Assembly: GCF_019977355.1 (NCBI RefSeq)
Contig: NZ_AP024655.1
Coordinates: forward strand, 2,604,001 to 2,668,000
Source: Arthrobacter sp. NicSoilB8
GTDB lineage: Bacteria; Actinomycetota; Actinomycetes; Actinomycetales; Micrococcaceae
Reading direction: 5' to 3'
DNA: 64,000 nucleotides
This document shows positions 46,537-54,811 of this stretch, one piece after another. Below the pieces are notes generated by a model. That model made no database searches. It was not told where the DNA came from and worked only from the letters and a program-made list of their open reading frames with translations. Both the position numbers and the translations under genes were made by a program. How positions within the stretch are numbered: the first letter of the stretch is position 1; each line of letters opens with the position of its first letter.

Positions 46537-47621
46537 GCGCGTTCTCCCCGCGTGTCCCGGGCGACGGAGTGCTTGACCCGGTTTCGTTGGACTTCGTCCC
46601 AGATGCTGTAGGCGTTGACGATGTCCCCCACCAGGCGGTGCCGGACGACGTCGGAGGCGTCCAGGACCGAGAAGTTGACGTCCTCGATCCCCTGCAGGAT
46701 CTCCTCGACGATCCGCAGCCCCGAGCGGGTGCCGAACGGAAGATCCACCTGGGTGACGTCGCCGGTGACCACCATCTTGGAGCCGAAGCCCAGACGGGTC
46801 AGGAACATCTTCATCTGTTCGGGCGTGGTGTTCTGTGCCTCGTCGAGAATGATGAAGGCATCGTTGAGCGTGCGGCCGCGCATGTAGGCCAGCGGGGCCA
46901 CCTCGATGGTGCCGGCGGCCATGAGCCGCGGAATGGACTCGGGATCCATCATGTCGTGCAGGGCGTCGTACAGGGGCCGCAGGTAAGGGTCGATCTTGTC
47001 GCTCAGGGTGCCCGGCAGGAAGCCGAGCCGCTCCCCCGCCTCAACGGCAGGGCGGGTCAGGATGATGCGGCTGACTTCCTTCTGCTGCAGGGCCTGGACG
47101 GCTTTGGCCATCGCCAGGTAAGTCTTGCCGGTGCCGGCGGGACCGATCCCGAAGATCACCGTGTTGGCGTCGATCGCGTCCACATAGTTCTTCTGGTTCA
47201 GCGTCTTGGCCCGGATGGTCTTGCCGCGGGTGGAGAGGATGTTGGTGGTCAGCACTTCCACGGGGTTCTGCAGCGACTGGCTGCGGAGCAGGGAGACCAG
47301 CTGCTGCAGGACGGCCGGAGTGACCACCGTGCCCCTGGCCACCAGCCCGCGCACCTCGTTGAGCAGGCGCATGATCCGCGGCACGTCGGCGGCCGGACCG
47401 CTGATCGCGAGCTCGTTCCCGCGGACGTGGAAATCGACAGCGGGGAACTGGTTTTCGATGAACCTCAAGGCTTCGTCATGGCTGCCCAGCGACTGGACCA
47501 TCTGCTCCGAATCGTCGAACAAGACCACCTCCGTCCGCAGCCCTGGTAGGGAGTGGGGGAATTCCCCTGCGGTGCGCTCTCCGGCGCTGAACCGGGCCTT
47601 GCCGTTCGCTGCTTCAGTCAT
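46533..47621 (-). CDS. phoH: PhoH-family ATPase
   Basis: Product of 362 residues. Walker A GPAGTGKTYLAMA and Walker B IILDEAQNT are clear, with RTLNDAFIILDEAQNTTPEQ typical of PhoH. An N-terminal KH-like region precedes it. It probably acts in RNA metabolism with YbeY. It is the first gene of the operon; ATG at 47621. Confidence 0.95.
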   Translation of the reverse strand: MTEAANGKARFSAGERTAGEFPHSLPGLRTEVVLFDDSEQMVQSLGSHDEALRFIENQFPAVDFHVRGNELAISGPAADVPRIMRLLNEVRGLVARGTVVTPAVLQQLVSLLRSQSLQNPVEVLTTNILSTRGKTIRAKTLNQKNYVDAIDANTVIFGIGPAGTGKTYLAMAKAVQALQQKEVSRIILTRPAVEAGERLGFLPGTLSDKIDPYLRPLYDALHDMMDPESIPRLMAAGTIEVAPLAYMRGRTLNDAFIILDEAQNTTPEQMKMFLTRLGFGSKMVVTGDVTQVDLPFGTRSGLRIVEEILQGIEDVNFSVLDASDVVRHRLVGDIVNAYSIWDEVQRNRVKHSVARDTRGERA

Positions 47622-47734
47622 GGTGTTGGCCCGCGGGCCTCTGGTCCCCTCCAGTATGAATATGGTCGGTCCCCGTGATCCCTGCCGACGGCGGTTCTCA
47701 CCGTCCGCGGCCGGGGTCAGCGGGTCCTTCCATC

Positions 47735-48063
47735 TTACGCCAGCGAGGCGCGCCCGACGCCGGCCGGGCTGTGGCGTTGCGCTCGGGGCGTCGGGCCCCC
47801 TGCTTGCTCAACGCGCGGGCAAGTCGCGCCGCCGCCTCTTCCAGCTGCGGCGCGCTGACATGGCCATACGCCAGCCGCAGGTGGCGGTGCGCGTCGATGC
47901 CCGGACCGGAGGGGAAGAAGGAGCCTTGCTGATACTCCACGCCCTCGGCGCTGGCATCGGCCGCGAGCAGGTCCGCGTTGATGGCGTCGTCCCGCAGGCG
48001 CGGCCGAGGCGCAGCCCGGGACCGAGGGTATTGGTGAACGTGTTGACGTGGATGACGTGGTCA
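47735..48063 (-). pseudogene. Remnant of a PLP-dependent aminotransferase (MocR-type C-terminus)
   Basis: Two pieces of one aminotransferase are visible in different frames: HVIHVNTFTNTLGPGLRLG, the region of the PLP lysine (here N replaces the expected K), and ASAEGVEYQQGSFFPSGPG, RHLRLAYGHVSAPQLEEAAA at the C-terminal end. About 80 residues between them are deleted and the frame is shifted. Clearly non-functional. Confidence 0.7.
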
Positions 48064-48156
48064 GAGGCATTGAACACCTCGACGCCATGGATGCCGCGGC
48101 TGGGAGGAGATCTGTTCAACTGTCCCGTCTTCCACCACCCGGCCGCGCCGCAGCAC
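48064..48156 (-). pseudogene. Possible tail of an oligopeptide-type ABC ATPase
   Basis: VLRRGRVVEDGTVEQI, then SSQPRHPWRRG resembles the C-terminal end of Opp/Dpp-type ATP-binding proteins (RGRVVE.G.VEQ....P.HPY). It directly abuts the aminotransferase fragment. Only about 30 residues remain, so the assignment is tentative. Confidence 0.35.
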
Positions 48157-48181
48157 GGAAATAGGGTGCCTCGCTCTCCCG

Positions 48182-48397
48182 TTAGAGGTAGGTGTTTCCG
48201 AAAACGACCCAGCCATCCAGCCAGTGGGCGCCGGTTTTCGGGCGCGGATGTTCCGCGATCCCGGGCACCGGAACCTCCCCGCGGTCCGGCAAGTCAGGCG
48301 CAAACTTAATCAGGGGCCACATCAGGGGCCACGCGGCCCACACGCCGCCGCCGCCCAACAGGACGGCGCATGAAGCGACAATCCAGACGGCGCTCAT
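48182..48397 (-). CDS. Small membrane protein, third gene of flavin-reductase operon
   Basis: Product of 71 residues with one N-terminal hydrophobic segment (AVWIVASCAVLLGGGGVWAA) and a polar C-terminal half ending WLDGWVVFGNTYL. No family is recognised. Its ATG overlaps the stop of the 93-residue gene (ATGA), arguing that it is real and coupled. Confidence 0.55.
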   Translation of the reverse strand: MSAVWIVASCAVLLGGGGVWAAWPLMWPLIKFAPDLPDRGEVPVPGIAEHPRPKTGAHWLDGWVVFGNTYL

Positions 48398-48675
48398 GCC
48401 ATTCCCTCGGCCACTGTGCGCAGGCGAATGCCGCCGCGGTGCCCATACATCTGGCGGCACTGGCCCGTTGTACTGACCACCCAGACAATGGACGACTCGG
48501 GCCTCTTGGCATCCACACGGCCCACATAGGAGTAGTGAGCCGCGTTGACCACTTCCACAGTGGATCCAAGGCTTATTGAGCTCCAGTCTTCGGCAGACAC
48601 CCACGCGTCGCTAACGTCCGGCAGCGGGATTCCGCGGCGCCCTCCGCGGCGGGATGGTGTCGTCAGCATGCTCAT
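48394..48675 (-). CDS. Hypothetical protein, second gene of flavin-reductase operon
   Basis: Product of 93 residues. A basic N-terminus (TPSRRGGRRG) is followed by a strand-rich region (SLGSTVEVVNAAHYSYVGRV, SSIVWVVSTTGQCRQMYGHR) that could form a small beta barrel. No family is recognised. Its ATG overlaps the flavin reductase stop and its stop overlaps the next ATG, both as ATGA, so the three genes form one coupled unit. Confidence 0.6.
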   Translation of the reverse strand: MSMLTTPSRRGGRRGIPLPDVSDAWVSAEDWSSISLGSTVEVVNAAHYSYVGRVDAKRPESSIVWVVSTTGQCRQMYGHRGGIRLRTVAEGMA

Positions 48676-49187
48676 GCCACGCTCTCCAGTGCGCCAGCCC
48701 GGGGTCGGACGCCCACGTAGCTGCCCTTGTAGAAGAGCAGGGGCTCGGCGTCGGGGCGGGCGCTGAGGGCCCGAACGGCGCCCACCACGATGGTGTGGTC
48801 CCCGCCGTCGTACTCCTGGTGGAGTTCGCAATCCACCCAGGCCAGGACCTGGTCCAGGACCGGGTTGCCCAGGGGCGACGGCGAGTGGTCGACGCCGGCA
48901 AACTTGTCCGCCCCCGAACGGGCGAACTGCGCTGCCAGGTGCTGGTGCTCTGCCGGCAGGATGTTCACCGTGAACCGGCCGGCCTCTCGTAACAGCGGCC
49001 ACGTGCTGGAGGTCCGCGCGGGGCTGAAGGTGACCAGGGCCGGTTCCAGCGACAGGGATGAGAACGACTGGCACGTGAATCCGGCGGGCCCGTTCTTGGT
49101 GGCTGCGGTGATCACGGTCAGGCCGGTGGCGAAGTGTCCGAGAATGTGGCGGAGTTTCTTCGGGCTGAGGTCAGAATGTTCCGTCAT
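48672..49187 (-). CDS. Flavin reductase-like protein (FMN-binding split barrel)
   Basis: Product of 171 residues: LRHILGHFATGLTVITA, AGFTCQSFSSLSLEPALVTF and ARSGADKFAGVDHS are the pattern of short flavin reductases that supply FADH2 or FMNH2 to a monooxygenase. No monooxygenase gene is adjacent. The ATG at 49187 follows AAAGGA at 6-nt spacing. It is the first gene of a three-gene overlapping operon. Confidence 0.9.
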   Translation of the reverse strand: MTEHSDLSPKKLRHILGHFATGLTVITAATKNGPAGFTCQSFSSLSLEPALVTFSPARTSSTWPLLREAGRFTVNILPAEHQHLAAQFARSGADKFAGVDHSPSPLGNPVLDQVLAWVDCELHQEYDGGDHTIVVGAVRALSARPDAEPLLFYKGSYVGVRPRAGALESVA

Positions 49188-49511
49188 GGCGAGTCCTTTC
49201 GACGCTTGTAGCCCCAATCAACCACCCCCGATGCGGGTTCCCAACCCCGGCTGCAACGCACAGTCGCGCAGCGACACAGCGCGTCACGCACCCGTTGCAT
49301 GACGTAAGAAATTCGGCCGTGATTCCGGACCTCGCTGCGACCCTCACACGACGGGGGTGTCCGGCCAGACGGGATTTGAACATTCTCAGCACATTAACCC
49401 GGTGGTTGGACTCTTTGGCCTGTCCATCAGCATGTCCCCTGCGTCGGCTGCGACATGATGGGGGCATGGAATTGCACTCTGGGCGTCTCCTGCCGGGCGA
49501 GTACACCTTGG
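49188..49511. other. Intergenic stretch upstream of the flavin-reductase operon
   Basis: About 320 bases without a gene. It would hold the leftward promoter of the flavin-reductase operon. I see no clear operator, repeat or hairpin in it. Confidence 0.4.
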
Positions 49512-49742
49512 CGTCTCAGGTACGCCACAGAGGCTGCAGCATCACTCCTGAGGTTCGGCAAAGAAGCCCTCAGCCGCCGGGACATTACCGCCACCTGCAG
49601 ACCGGAAAACGCCGCCTCCGCGCGGGTGCTGAAAAAGATCGGGATGGTCCGGGTCGGCTTCCGGAAGTCGGACAAACTCGTACGGGGAGAGTGGCGGGAT
49701 TCCCTGGTCTTTTCCCCAGTGAGCACTTCCTTTCCTCAGTGA
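49512..49742 (+). pseudogene. C-terminal remnant of a GNAT acetyltransferase
   Basis: YATEAAASLLRFGKEAL, ATCRPENAASARVLKKIGMV and KLVRGEWRDSLVFSP are the acetyl-CoA-binding and C-terminal parts of a RimJ/GNAT-type enzyme. The N-terminal half is missing; upstream sequence in this frame has no resemblance. Confidence 0.7.
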
Positions 49743-49814
49743 GCACTGTAGCGCCGGCGTCGAGGCCGGGGAACGTCTAGAAATGGCCGTTCCGCCCGTC
49801 GTCCCCGTGGATAC

Positions 49815-50264
49815 TCACGTCTGCCCTGGAGTGACAGGTCTCCGCCCCAGGGACGCCTGGAACCGGATCAAATACCCGTCCGGATCCGCCACGAGAAACT
49901 GTGCGACCCCGGCTTCGTGATCGCCGGCTCTGTACCATCTGGTCTCGGGTGCGAGGAAGAGCGGCCAGTCACCGTCACCGAGCGCGTTCACGAGCGGCTC
50001 GATCGACGGAACTGAAACCTGGAAGTTAATCCCGCGCCCGAGTGGACGTTCGAGAGGCCCGGTGATCCAGTTACGGCCCGCTCCCGCCTGTTCCAGCATG
50101 ACGTGCGCTGTTCCATTGGCGATATAGGCGAATCCCTCATGGATCCGGTGATAGAGGACCGAGAAGCCACACAGCCCGCACCAGAAGTCCAGGCTCTTGT
50201 CGAGATCAGTGATCAGGAGCTCCGGCACCAAGCCCGGATCGGGTGCAGGAGTTGCTGTTGTCAT
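49815..50264 (-). CDS. VOC-family protein (bleomycin-resistance/glyoxalase fold)
   Basis: Product of 149 residues with two beta-alpha-beta-beta-beta units: VPELLITDLDKSLDFWCGLC, GRGINFQVSVPSIEPLVNAL and FLVADPDGYLIRFQASLG. Typical of metal-dependent or drug-binding VOC proteins. In this position beside an ars cluster it may be an accessory resistance gene, but that is inference. Confidence 0.88.
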   Translation of the reverse strand: MTTATPAPDPGLVPELLITDLDKSLDFWCGLCGFSVLYHRIHEGFAYIANGTAHVMLEQAGAGRNWITGPLERPLGRGINFQVSVPSIEPLVNALGDGDWPLFLAPETRWYRAGDHEAGVAQFLVADPDGYLIRFQASLGRRPVTPGQT

Positions 50265-50305
50265 ACCACGATCTTCCCATTTGCTCAGCTGACGGCGGCC
50301 GGCCG

Positions 50306-50824
50306 TTAGATCTTGGGGGAACGCCGCTCAAGCAGGACGGTGTCCCGCCATTGACCGGGCTGCGGGCCGTGCGGCATTCGCGAGATGCGTTCCCGGCGGC
50401 CGACGACCCTGAACCCGTGGGCCAGGTGCAGCCTCAGGCTCGCCTGGTTTTCCGGGAAGACACTTGCCTGGATGGTCCAGATTCCTGCCCGCTCCGTGGA
50501 TGCGGTCAGGGCCTTCAGGAGTGATGTCCCCACGCCGAGTCCGCGCGCCTGACCGGACACGTAAATCGAGTGCTCAACCACCCCGGCATATGCGGGCCGC
50601 GAAGAAACAGCGGACACGGCAGCCCAGCCCAGCACTTGGCCCCGCTCCGATTCGGCCACTAACCGGTGGCCCGGCAGCCGCGAGGTGTCGAAATATTCCC
50701 ACACCGGCGGCTCGGCCTCGAAGGTGGCCTGTCCCGTGTCAATACCCTCGCGGTAGATCTGCTGAACGGCCGGCCAGTCGTCGTCGCGCATGGGACGAAT
50801 CGGCACGGCGGGTGGTGCGCTCAC
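50306..50824 (-). CDS. arsN: GNAT N-acetyltransferase, phosphinothricin/arsinothricin-type (ArsN1-like)
   Basis: Product of 172 residues: IRPMRDDDWPAVQQIYREGI, FEAEPPVWEYFD, RGLGVGTSLLKAL (acetyl-CoA site) and LRLHLAHGFRVVGRRERISR. Close to the bar/pat group; homologues within ars operons acetylate the arsenical antibiotic arsinothricin. The GTG overlaps the arsR stop by 4 bp, so it belongs to the arsR transcript. The symbol rests on this context. Confidence 0.78.
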   Translation of the reverse strand: MSAPPAVPIRPMRDDDWPAVQQIYREGIDTGQATFEAEPPVWEYFDTSRLPGHRLVAESERGQVLGWAAVSAVSSRPAYAGVVEHSIYVSGQARGLGVGTSLLKALTASTERAGIWTIQASVFPENQASLRLHLAHGFRVVGRRERISRMPHGPQPGQWRDTVLLERRSPKI

Positions 50825-51171
50825 AGGGTGGCCAGCAGGCCGGCCGCGCGCTCGATCGCCCCCGGCACGAGGGAGTAGTAAGCCCAGGTGCCGCGCTTTT
50901 CGCGGTGCAGCAGCCCTGCCTCGACCAGGATCTTGAGGTGGTGTGACACGGTGGGCTGCCCCAGATCGAGGGGTTCGGTGAGATCACAAACGCAAGCCTC
51001 GCCGCCGTCGGCCCCTTTGACGATCGAGAGCAGGCGCAGCCGGTTGGGATCGGCAAGCGCTTTGAAAACCAAAGCCCTCTGTTGGGCCTCGACAGCGCTC
51101 ATCGCCGGCTTCGCCGACGGCGAGCAGCAGGAGTCGTCGACTGCGGGCTCGAGCGTTTGCAGGGAAGTCAT
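50821..51171 (-). CDS. arsR: Arsenic-responsive repressor ArsR
   Basis: Product of 116 residues. The winged helix is clear (ALVFKALADPNRLRLLSIVK, GQPTVSHHLKILVEAGLLHR). Cysteines at 15 and 16 (DDSCCSPS) and at 60 and 62 (EACVCDLTE) make up likely As(III)/Sb(III) sites. The C15/C16 pair recalls the Corynebacterium ArsR site of C15, C16 and C55. It should repress itself and the divergent acr3 operon. Confidence 0.93.
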   Translation of the reverse strand: MTSLQTLEPAVDDSCCSPSAKPAMSAVEAQQRALVFKALADPNRLRLLSIVKGADGGEACVCDLTEPLDLGQPTVSHHLKILVEAGLLHREKRGTWAYYSLVPGAIERAAGLLATL

Positions 51172-51191
51172 GAACCCATTATGCACATAGA

Positions 51192-51243
51192 TTGACAACG
51201 ATCGATATAGGTGGTGATACTTCACATATCGATATTGATCAAT
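51192..51243 (+). promoter_or_regulatory. acr3 promoter overlapped by ArsR-type operators
   Basis: -35 TTGACA (51192-51197), 17-bp spacer, -10 TGATAC (51215-51220). ATCGATAT (51201-51208, in the spacer) and ATATCGAT (51226-51233) form an inverted repeat, and the palindrome ATTGATCAAT (51234-51243) lies beyond it. AT-rich dyads of this kind are typical ArsR/SmtB operators. Confidence 0.7.
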
Positions 51244-51267
51244 CTTGCTGAACAGCACAGGAGCACC

Positions 51268-52365
51268 GTGAGCATCCAGACCCAACCACCGCCACCCGCG
51301 CCCGGGGAGGCTGCCGTCATCGGCAGACTCTCCACCCTGGACCGGCTCCTGCCGGTCTGGATCGTGGCGGCCATGCTGCTGGGCCTGGCGCTGGGCAGCA
51401 TGATCCCCGGCCTGAACACCGCGCTGGAAGCGGTGAAGATCGGCGAGGTGTCCCTGCCAATCGCCGTCGGCCTGCTGGTGATGATGTACCCGGTGCTGGC
51501 CAAGGTCCGCTACGACCAGACACACCGCGTCCTCGCCGACCGGAAGCTGCTGATCACGTCGCTGGTGATCAACTGGGTCGCGGCGCCGGCGTTCATGTTC
51601 GCCCTCGCATGGATCTTCATCCCGGATCTGCCGGAGTACCGGACCGGACTGATCATCGTGGGCCTGGCGCGCTGCATAGCGATGGTGATGATCTGGAACG
51701 ATCTCGCCTGCGGCGACCGGGAAGCGGCAGCCGTGCTGGTGGCCATCAATTCCGCCTTCCAGGTGGTCGCGTTCGGCGCCCTGGGCTGGTTCTACCTCCA
51801 GCTCCTGCCGTCCGTGCTCGGCCTGCCCACCACCAGTGCGGACTTCTCCTTCTGGGCCATCACCGCTTCCGTGCTGGTGTTCCTGGGGATTCCGCTGCTG
51901 GCGGGCTTCCTGACCCGCCTGCTGGGTGAACGGGCCAGGGGCCGGGACTGGTATGAAGGCACCTTCCTCCCCCGGCTCGGTCCGTGGGCGCTCTACGGAC
52001 TGCTCTTCACCATCACCCTGCTCTTCGCCCTCCAGGGCGGCACGATCACCTCCCGCCCGCTGGAGGTCGCCCGCATCGCACTGCCCCTGCTGGTCTACTT
52101 CATCGTGGTCTTCGGCGCCGGCATGGTGATTGGCAAGTTGCTGGATCTGGGCTACGCCAAGACCACCACGCTGGCGTTCACCGCCGCAGGCAATAACTTC
52201 GAGCTCGCCATCGCCGTGGCGATCGGCACATTCGGTGTCGCCTCGGGGCAAGCACTTGCCGGCGTCGTCGGCCCCCTGATCGAGGTGCCCGCACTGGTTG
52301 CCCTCGTCTACGCAGCGTTATGGGCGCGGAGGCGGTTCTTCGAACCCGCCCCAGTCTCCCTCTGA
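51268..52365 (+). CDS. acr3: Arsenite efflux permease, ACR3 family
   Basis: Product of 365 residues with ten membrane helices. The conserved LARCIAMVMIWNDLACGD carries the essential transport cysteine, and TAAGNNFELAIAVAIGTFG is typical of ACR3. It exports arsenite with the proton gradient. The GTG at 51268 follows CAGGAG. It is the first gene of the rightward arsenic operon. Confidence 0.95.
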   Translation: MSIQTQPPPPAPGEAAVIGRLSTLDRLLPVWIVAAMLLGLALGSMIPGLNTALEAVKIGEVSLPIAVGLLVMMYPVLAKVRYDQTHRVLADRKLLITSLVINWVAAPAFMFALAWIFIPDLPEYRTGLIIVGLARCIAMVMIWNDLACGDREAAAVLVAINSAFQVVAFGALGWFYLQLLPSVLGLPTTSADFSFWAITASVLVFLGIPLLAGFLTRLLGERARGRDWYEGTFLPRLGPWALYGLLFTITLLFALQGGTITSRPLEVARIALPLLVYFIVVFGAGMVIGKLLDLGYAKTTTLAFTAAGNNFELAIAVAIGTFGVASGQALAGVVGPLIEVPALVALVYAALWARRRFFEPAPVSL

Positions 52366-52394
52366 CCACCGACACCTCTCAGGAGAACATCACC

Positions 52395-52817
52395 ATGAGC
52401 ACCGAAGCCGCCAAAAAGCCCTCCGTCCTGTTCGTCTGCGTTCACAACGCCGGCCGGTCCCAGATGGCCGCCGCGTTCCTCACAACGCTCGCCGAAGGCC
52501 GCATTGAGGTCCGCTCCGCCGGGTCCCAGCCGGCGGACAAGGTCAACCCTGCCGCCGTCGAGGCCATGGCCGAACTGGGCATCGACATGTCCGCCGAAAT
52601 CCCCAAAGTCCTCACCACCGAGGCCGTGAAGGAATCCGACGTCGTGATCACCATGGGCTGCGGCGACACCTGCCCGATATTCCCGGGCAAACGCTACGAG
52701 GACTGGGAACTCGAAGATCCCGCCGGCCAGGGCGTGGCAGCCGTCCGCCCGATCCGCGACGACATCAAGACCCGCATCGAGGCCCTGATCGCGTCCCTCG
52801 CCCCGGCCGCGAAGTAA
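52395..52817 (+). CDS. arsC: Arsenate reductase, low-molecular-weight phosphatase type (mycothiol-linked)
   Basis: Product of 140 residues. P-loop CVHNAGRS gives catalytic C15 and R21. The family reduces arsenate to arsenite for export; in actinobacteria the electron donor is usually mycothiol and mycoredoxin. It starts 29 bp after acr3 with AGGAG upstream. Cys in CGDTC near residue 90 may take part in the redox relay. Confidence 0.93.
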   Translation: MSTEAAKKPSVLFVCVHNAGRSQMAAAFLTTLAEGRIEVRSAGSQPADKVNPAAVEAMAELGIDMSAEIPKVLTTEAVKESDVVITMGCGDTCPIFPGKRYEDWELEDPAGQGVAAVRPIRDDIKTRIEALIASLAPAAK

Positions 52818-52819
52818 CG

Positions 52820-52897
52820 CGCCTGCCCAACTAGCTAGCAGCAGGGGCCGTTTTGAGCCCCCAAAACGGCCTTATGTGCCAGCTAGTTGGGCAGGCG
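52820..52897. repeat. Composite palindrome after arsC
   Basis: Perfect 17-bp outer arms CGCCTGCCCAACTAGCT / AGCTAGTTGGGCAGGCG and perfect 10-bp inner arms GGCCGTTTTG / CAAAACGGCC, separated by internal bulges. It starts 2 bp after the arsC stop. No T-tract follows, so it may be a mobile-type intergenic repeat or an RNA-processing or attenuating hairpin rather than a simple terminator. Confidence 0.8.
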
Positions 52898-52928
52898 ACC
52901 ACCACTCACTGATGAGAAAGAGGACACC

Positions 52929-54302
52929 ATGGCTTCACACAACACCCTTCCAGTCGCAGTGATCGGCGCCGGCCCCGTGGGTCTGGCCGCCGCGGCCCAC
53001 CTGCTCGAACGCGGCCTGGAACCGCTGATCCTCGAGGCGGGCCCGTCAGCCGGCGCAGCCATCGAACAGTGGCGCCACATCCGGCTCTTCTCTCCCTGGC
53101 GCTTCAACCTCGACGCCGCCGCCGTCCGCCTGCTCGAAGCATCCGGCTGGGCATCGCCCCGCCCCACGGCCCTGCCCTACGGCGGGCAGCTCATCGACGA
53201 GTACCTGACCCCGCTGGCAGCGCTTCCCGAGATTGCTTCGCGGCTGCAGACCGGCGCACGCGTCATCGCGGTATCCCGGCAGGGCATGGACAAGACCCAC
53301 ACCCGGGACCGCGACACTGCACCGTTCGTCGTCCGCGTTGAACACGACGGCGGCGACATCCGCGATTACCCGGCGGCCGGCGTCATTGACGCCTCCGGCA
53401 CCTGGTCCACCCGCAACCCGCTCGGCACGTCCGGGCTTCCCGCGATCGGTGAAGCCGCCGTGGCCTCCCGGATTTCCTCGCCCCTGCCTGATGTCGCCGG
53501 GAGGGACAGGGCATCCTTTGCCGGGCGCCGCGCCCTCGTCGTCGGCGCGGGCCATTCGGCCGCCAACACGCTCATCAACCTCGCCGACCTCGCGAAGGAC
53601 GAACCGGCGACCAAGATCCTTTGGGCCATCCGCGGGGCCTCCGCTGCGAAAGTGTACGGCGGCGGGGATCTGGACGGATTGCCTGCCCGCGGCCAGCTCG
53701 GGGCCCGGCTCCGCCGTCTCGTCGACGCCGGAACCATCGAACTGCACACCGGCTTCGGCATCGCTTCCCTCGCGTCAGCCGGCGACGCCGTCACGGTAGC
53801 ATCCCTTGACGGGCGCGCCCTGGCGGCCGACGTCGTGGTGCCCTGCACCGGATTCCGCCCGGACCTCGATATGCTGCGGGAACTCCGCCTGAACCTGGAC
53901 CCGGCCGTCGAGGCACCCGTGGCGCTTGGGCCGCTGATCGACCCTGAATTCCACTCCTGCGGCACCGTCCGCCCGCATGGCGCAGCGCTGCTTGCCCACC
54001 CGGACAAGGACTTCTACATCGTCGGCATGAAGTCTTACGGCCGGGCGCCGACGTTTCTGCTGGCCACAGGATACGAACAGGTCCGCTCGGTCGCCGCCGC
54101 CCTGGCCGGTGACCGCGAGGCAGCCGACACCGTCCAGCTTGAACTGCCCGAAACTGGTGTCTGCTCCTCCGACGCCGGCACCAGCTGCGACGTTCCGGTG
54201 GCCGCCGCGGTGTCCGGGCCCTCGTGCTGCGGCGCGCCCGGGCCGGTGCTCGTCGGCTTTCCCACCGGGCTGTCCCACGGCCGCTCCGGCGAAATCAACT
54301 GA
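52929..54302 (+). CDS. FAD-dependent oxidoreductase of the ars operon, cysteine-rich tail
   Basis: Product of 457 residues: FAD motif GAGPVGLAAAAHLLERG, flavin-monooxygenase-like IRLFSPWRFNLD, NADPH motif VVGAGHSAANTLIN and C-terminal TFLLATGYEQ. The last 45 residues carry CSSDAGTSC and SCCGAPG clusters suited to binding As(III) or Sb(III). Similar proteins recur in actinobacterial ars operons (ArsO-like); the reaction is unproven. The ATG at 52929 follows AGAGGAC. Confidence 0.85.
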   Translation: MASHNTLPVAVIGAGPVGLAAAAHLLERGLEPLILEAGPSAGAAIEQWRHIRLFSPWRFNLDAAAVRLLEASGWASPRPTALPYGGQLIDEYLTPLAALPEIASRLQTGARVIAVSRQGMDKTHTRDRDTAPFVVRVEHDGGDIRDYPAAGVIDASGTWSTRNPLGTSGLPAIGEAAVASRISSPLPDVAGRDRASFAGRRALVVGAGHSAANTLINLADLAKDEPATKILWAIRGASAAKVYGGGDLDGLPARGQLGARLRRLVDAGTIELHTGFGIASLASAGDAVTVASLDGRALAADVVVPCTGFRPDLDMLRELRLNLDPAVEAPVALGPLIDPEFHSCGTVRPHGAALLAHPDKDFYIVGMKSYGRAPTFLLATGYEQVRSVAAALAGDREAADTVQLELPETGVCSSDAGTSCDVPVAAAVSGPSCCGAPGPVLVGFPTGLSHGRSGEIN

Positions 54303-54385
54303 ACATCCGTGACGAGATCCATGGCCGGGTCAACTGACGTCCTCACTGGTCAACAGTTCCGGCCCGGACAAGGAAGAATCAACGC

Positions 54386-54808
54386 ATGACCGAGGCTATG
54401 AAAACACCCAGCGTCCTGTTCGTCTGCAGCAAGAACGGCGGAAAGTCCCAGCTCGCCGCCGGACTCATGAACCAGCTGGCCGATGGGACCGTCACCGTGT
54501 ATTCGGCCGGGACCAAACCCGGCCGGTCGCTGAATCCCCAATCCGTCGACGCCCTGGCAGAGCTCGGCATCGATATCACCGGCGAACACCCCAAACCGGT
54601 CACCGACGAGGTGCTGGATGCGGTCGATGTCGTCATCGTCCTGGGCACAGAAGCCAAACTCGGGCACCGCGAGGGCACCCGCCTCGAAGTCTGGGAAACG
54701 GACGAGCCGTCTGTGCGCGGCATCGAGGGCATGGAACGCATGCGCCTGGTCCGGGACGACATCAGGGCCCGCGTCCACAAGCTGTACGCGGAGCTCACCG
54801 GGGGCTAA
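54386..54808 (+). CDS. ArsC-like LMW phosphatase-fold protein with CX5K P-loop
   Basis: Product of 140 residues, similar in length and fold to arsC but with P-loop CSKNGGKS: the catalytic C14 is kept while the phosphate-binding arginine is lysine (K20). This may lower classical activity or mark a separate subfamily. It could act with or regulate the first ArsC. The MFS gene follows after 3 bp. Confidence 0.85.
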   Translation: MTEAMKTPSVLFVCSKNGGKSQLAAGLMNQLADGTVTVYSAGTKPGRSLNPQSVDALAELGIDITGEHPKPVTDEVLDAVDVVIVLGTEAKLGHREGTRLEVWETDEPSVRGIEGMERMRLVRDDIRARVHKLYAELTGG

Positions 54809-54811
54809 GCG

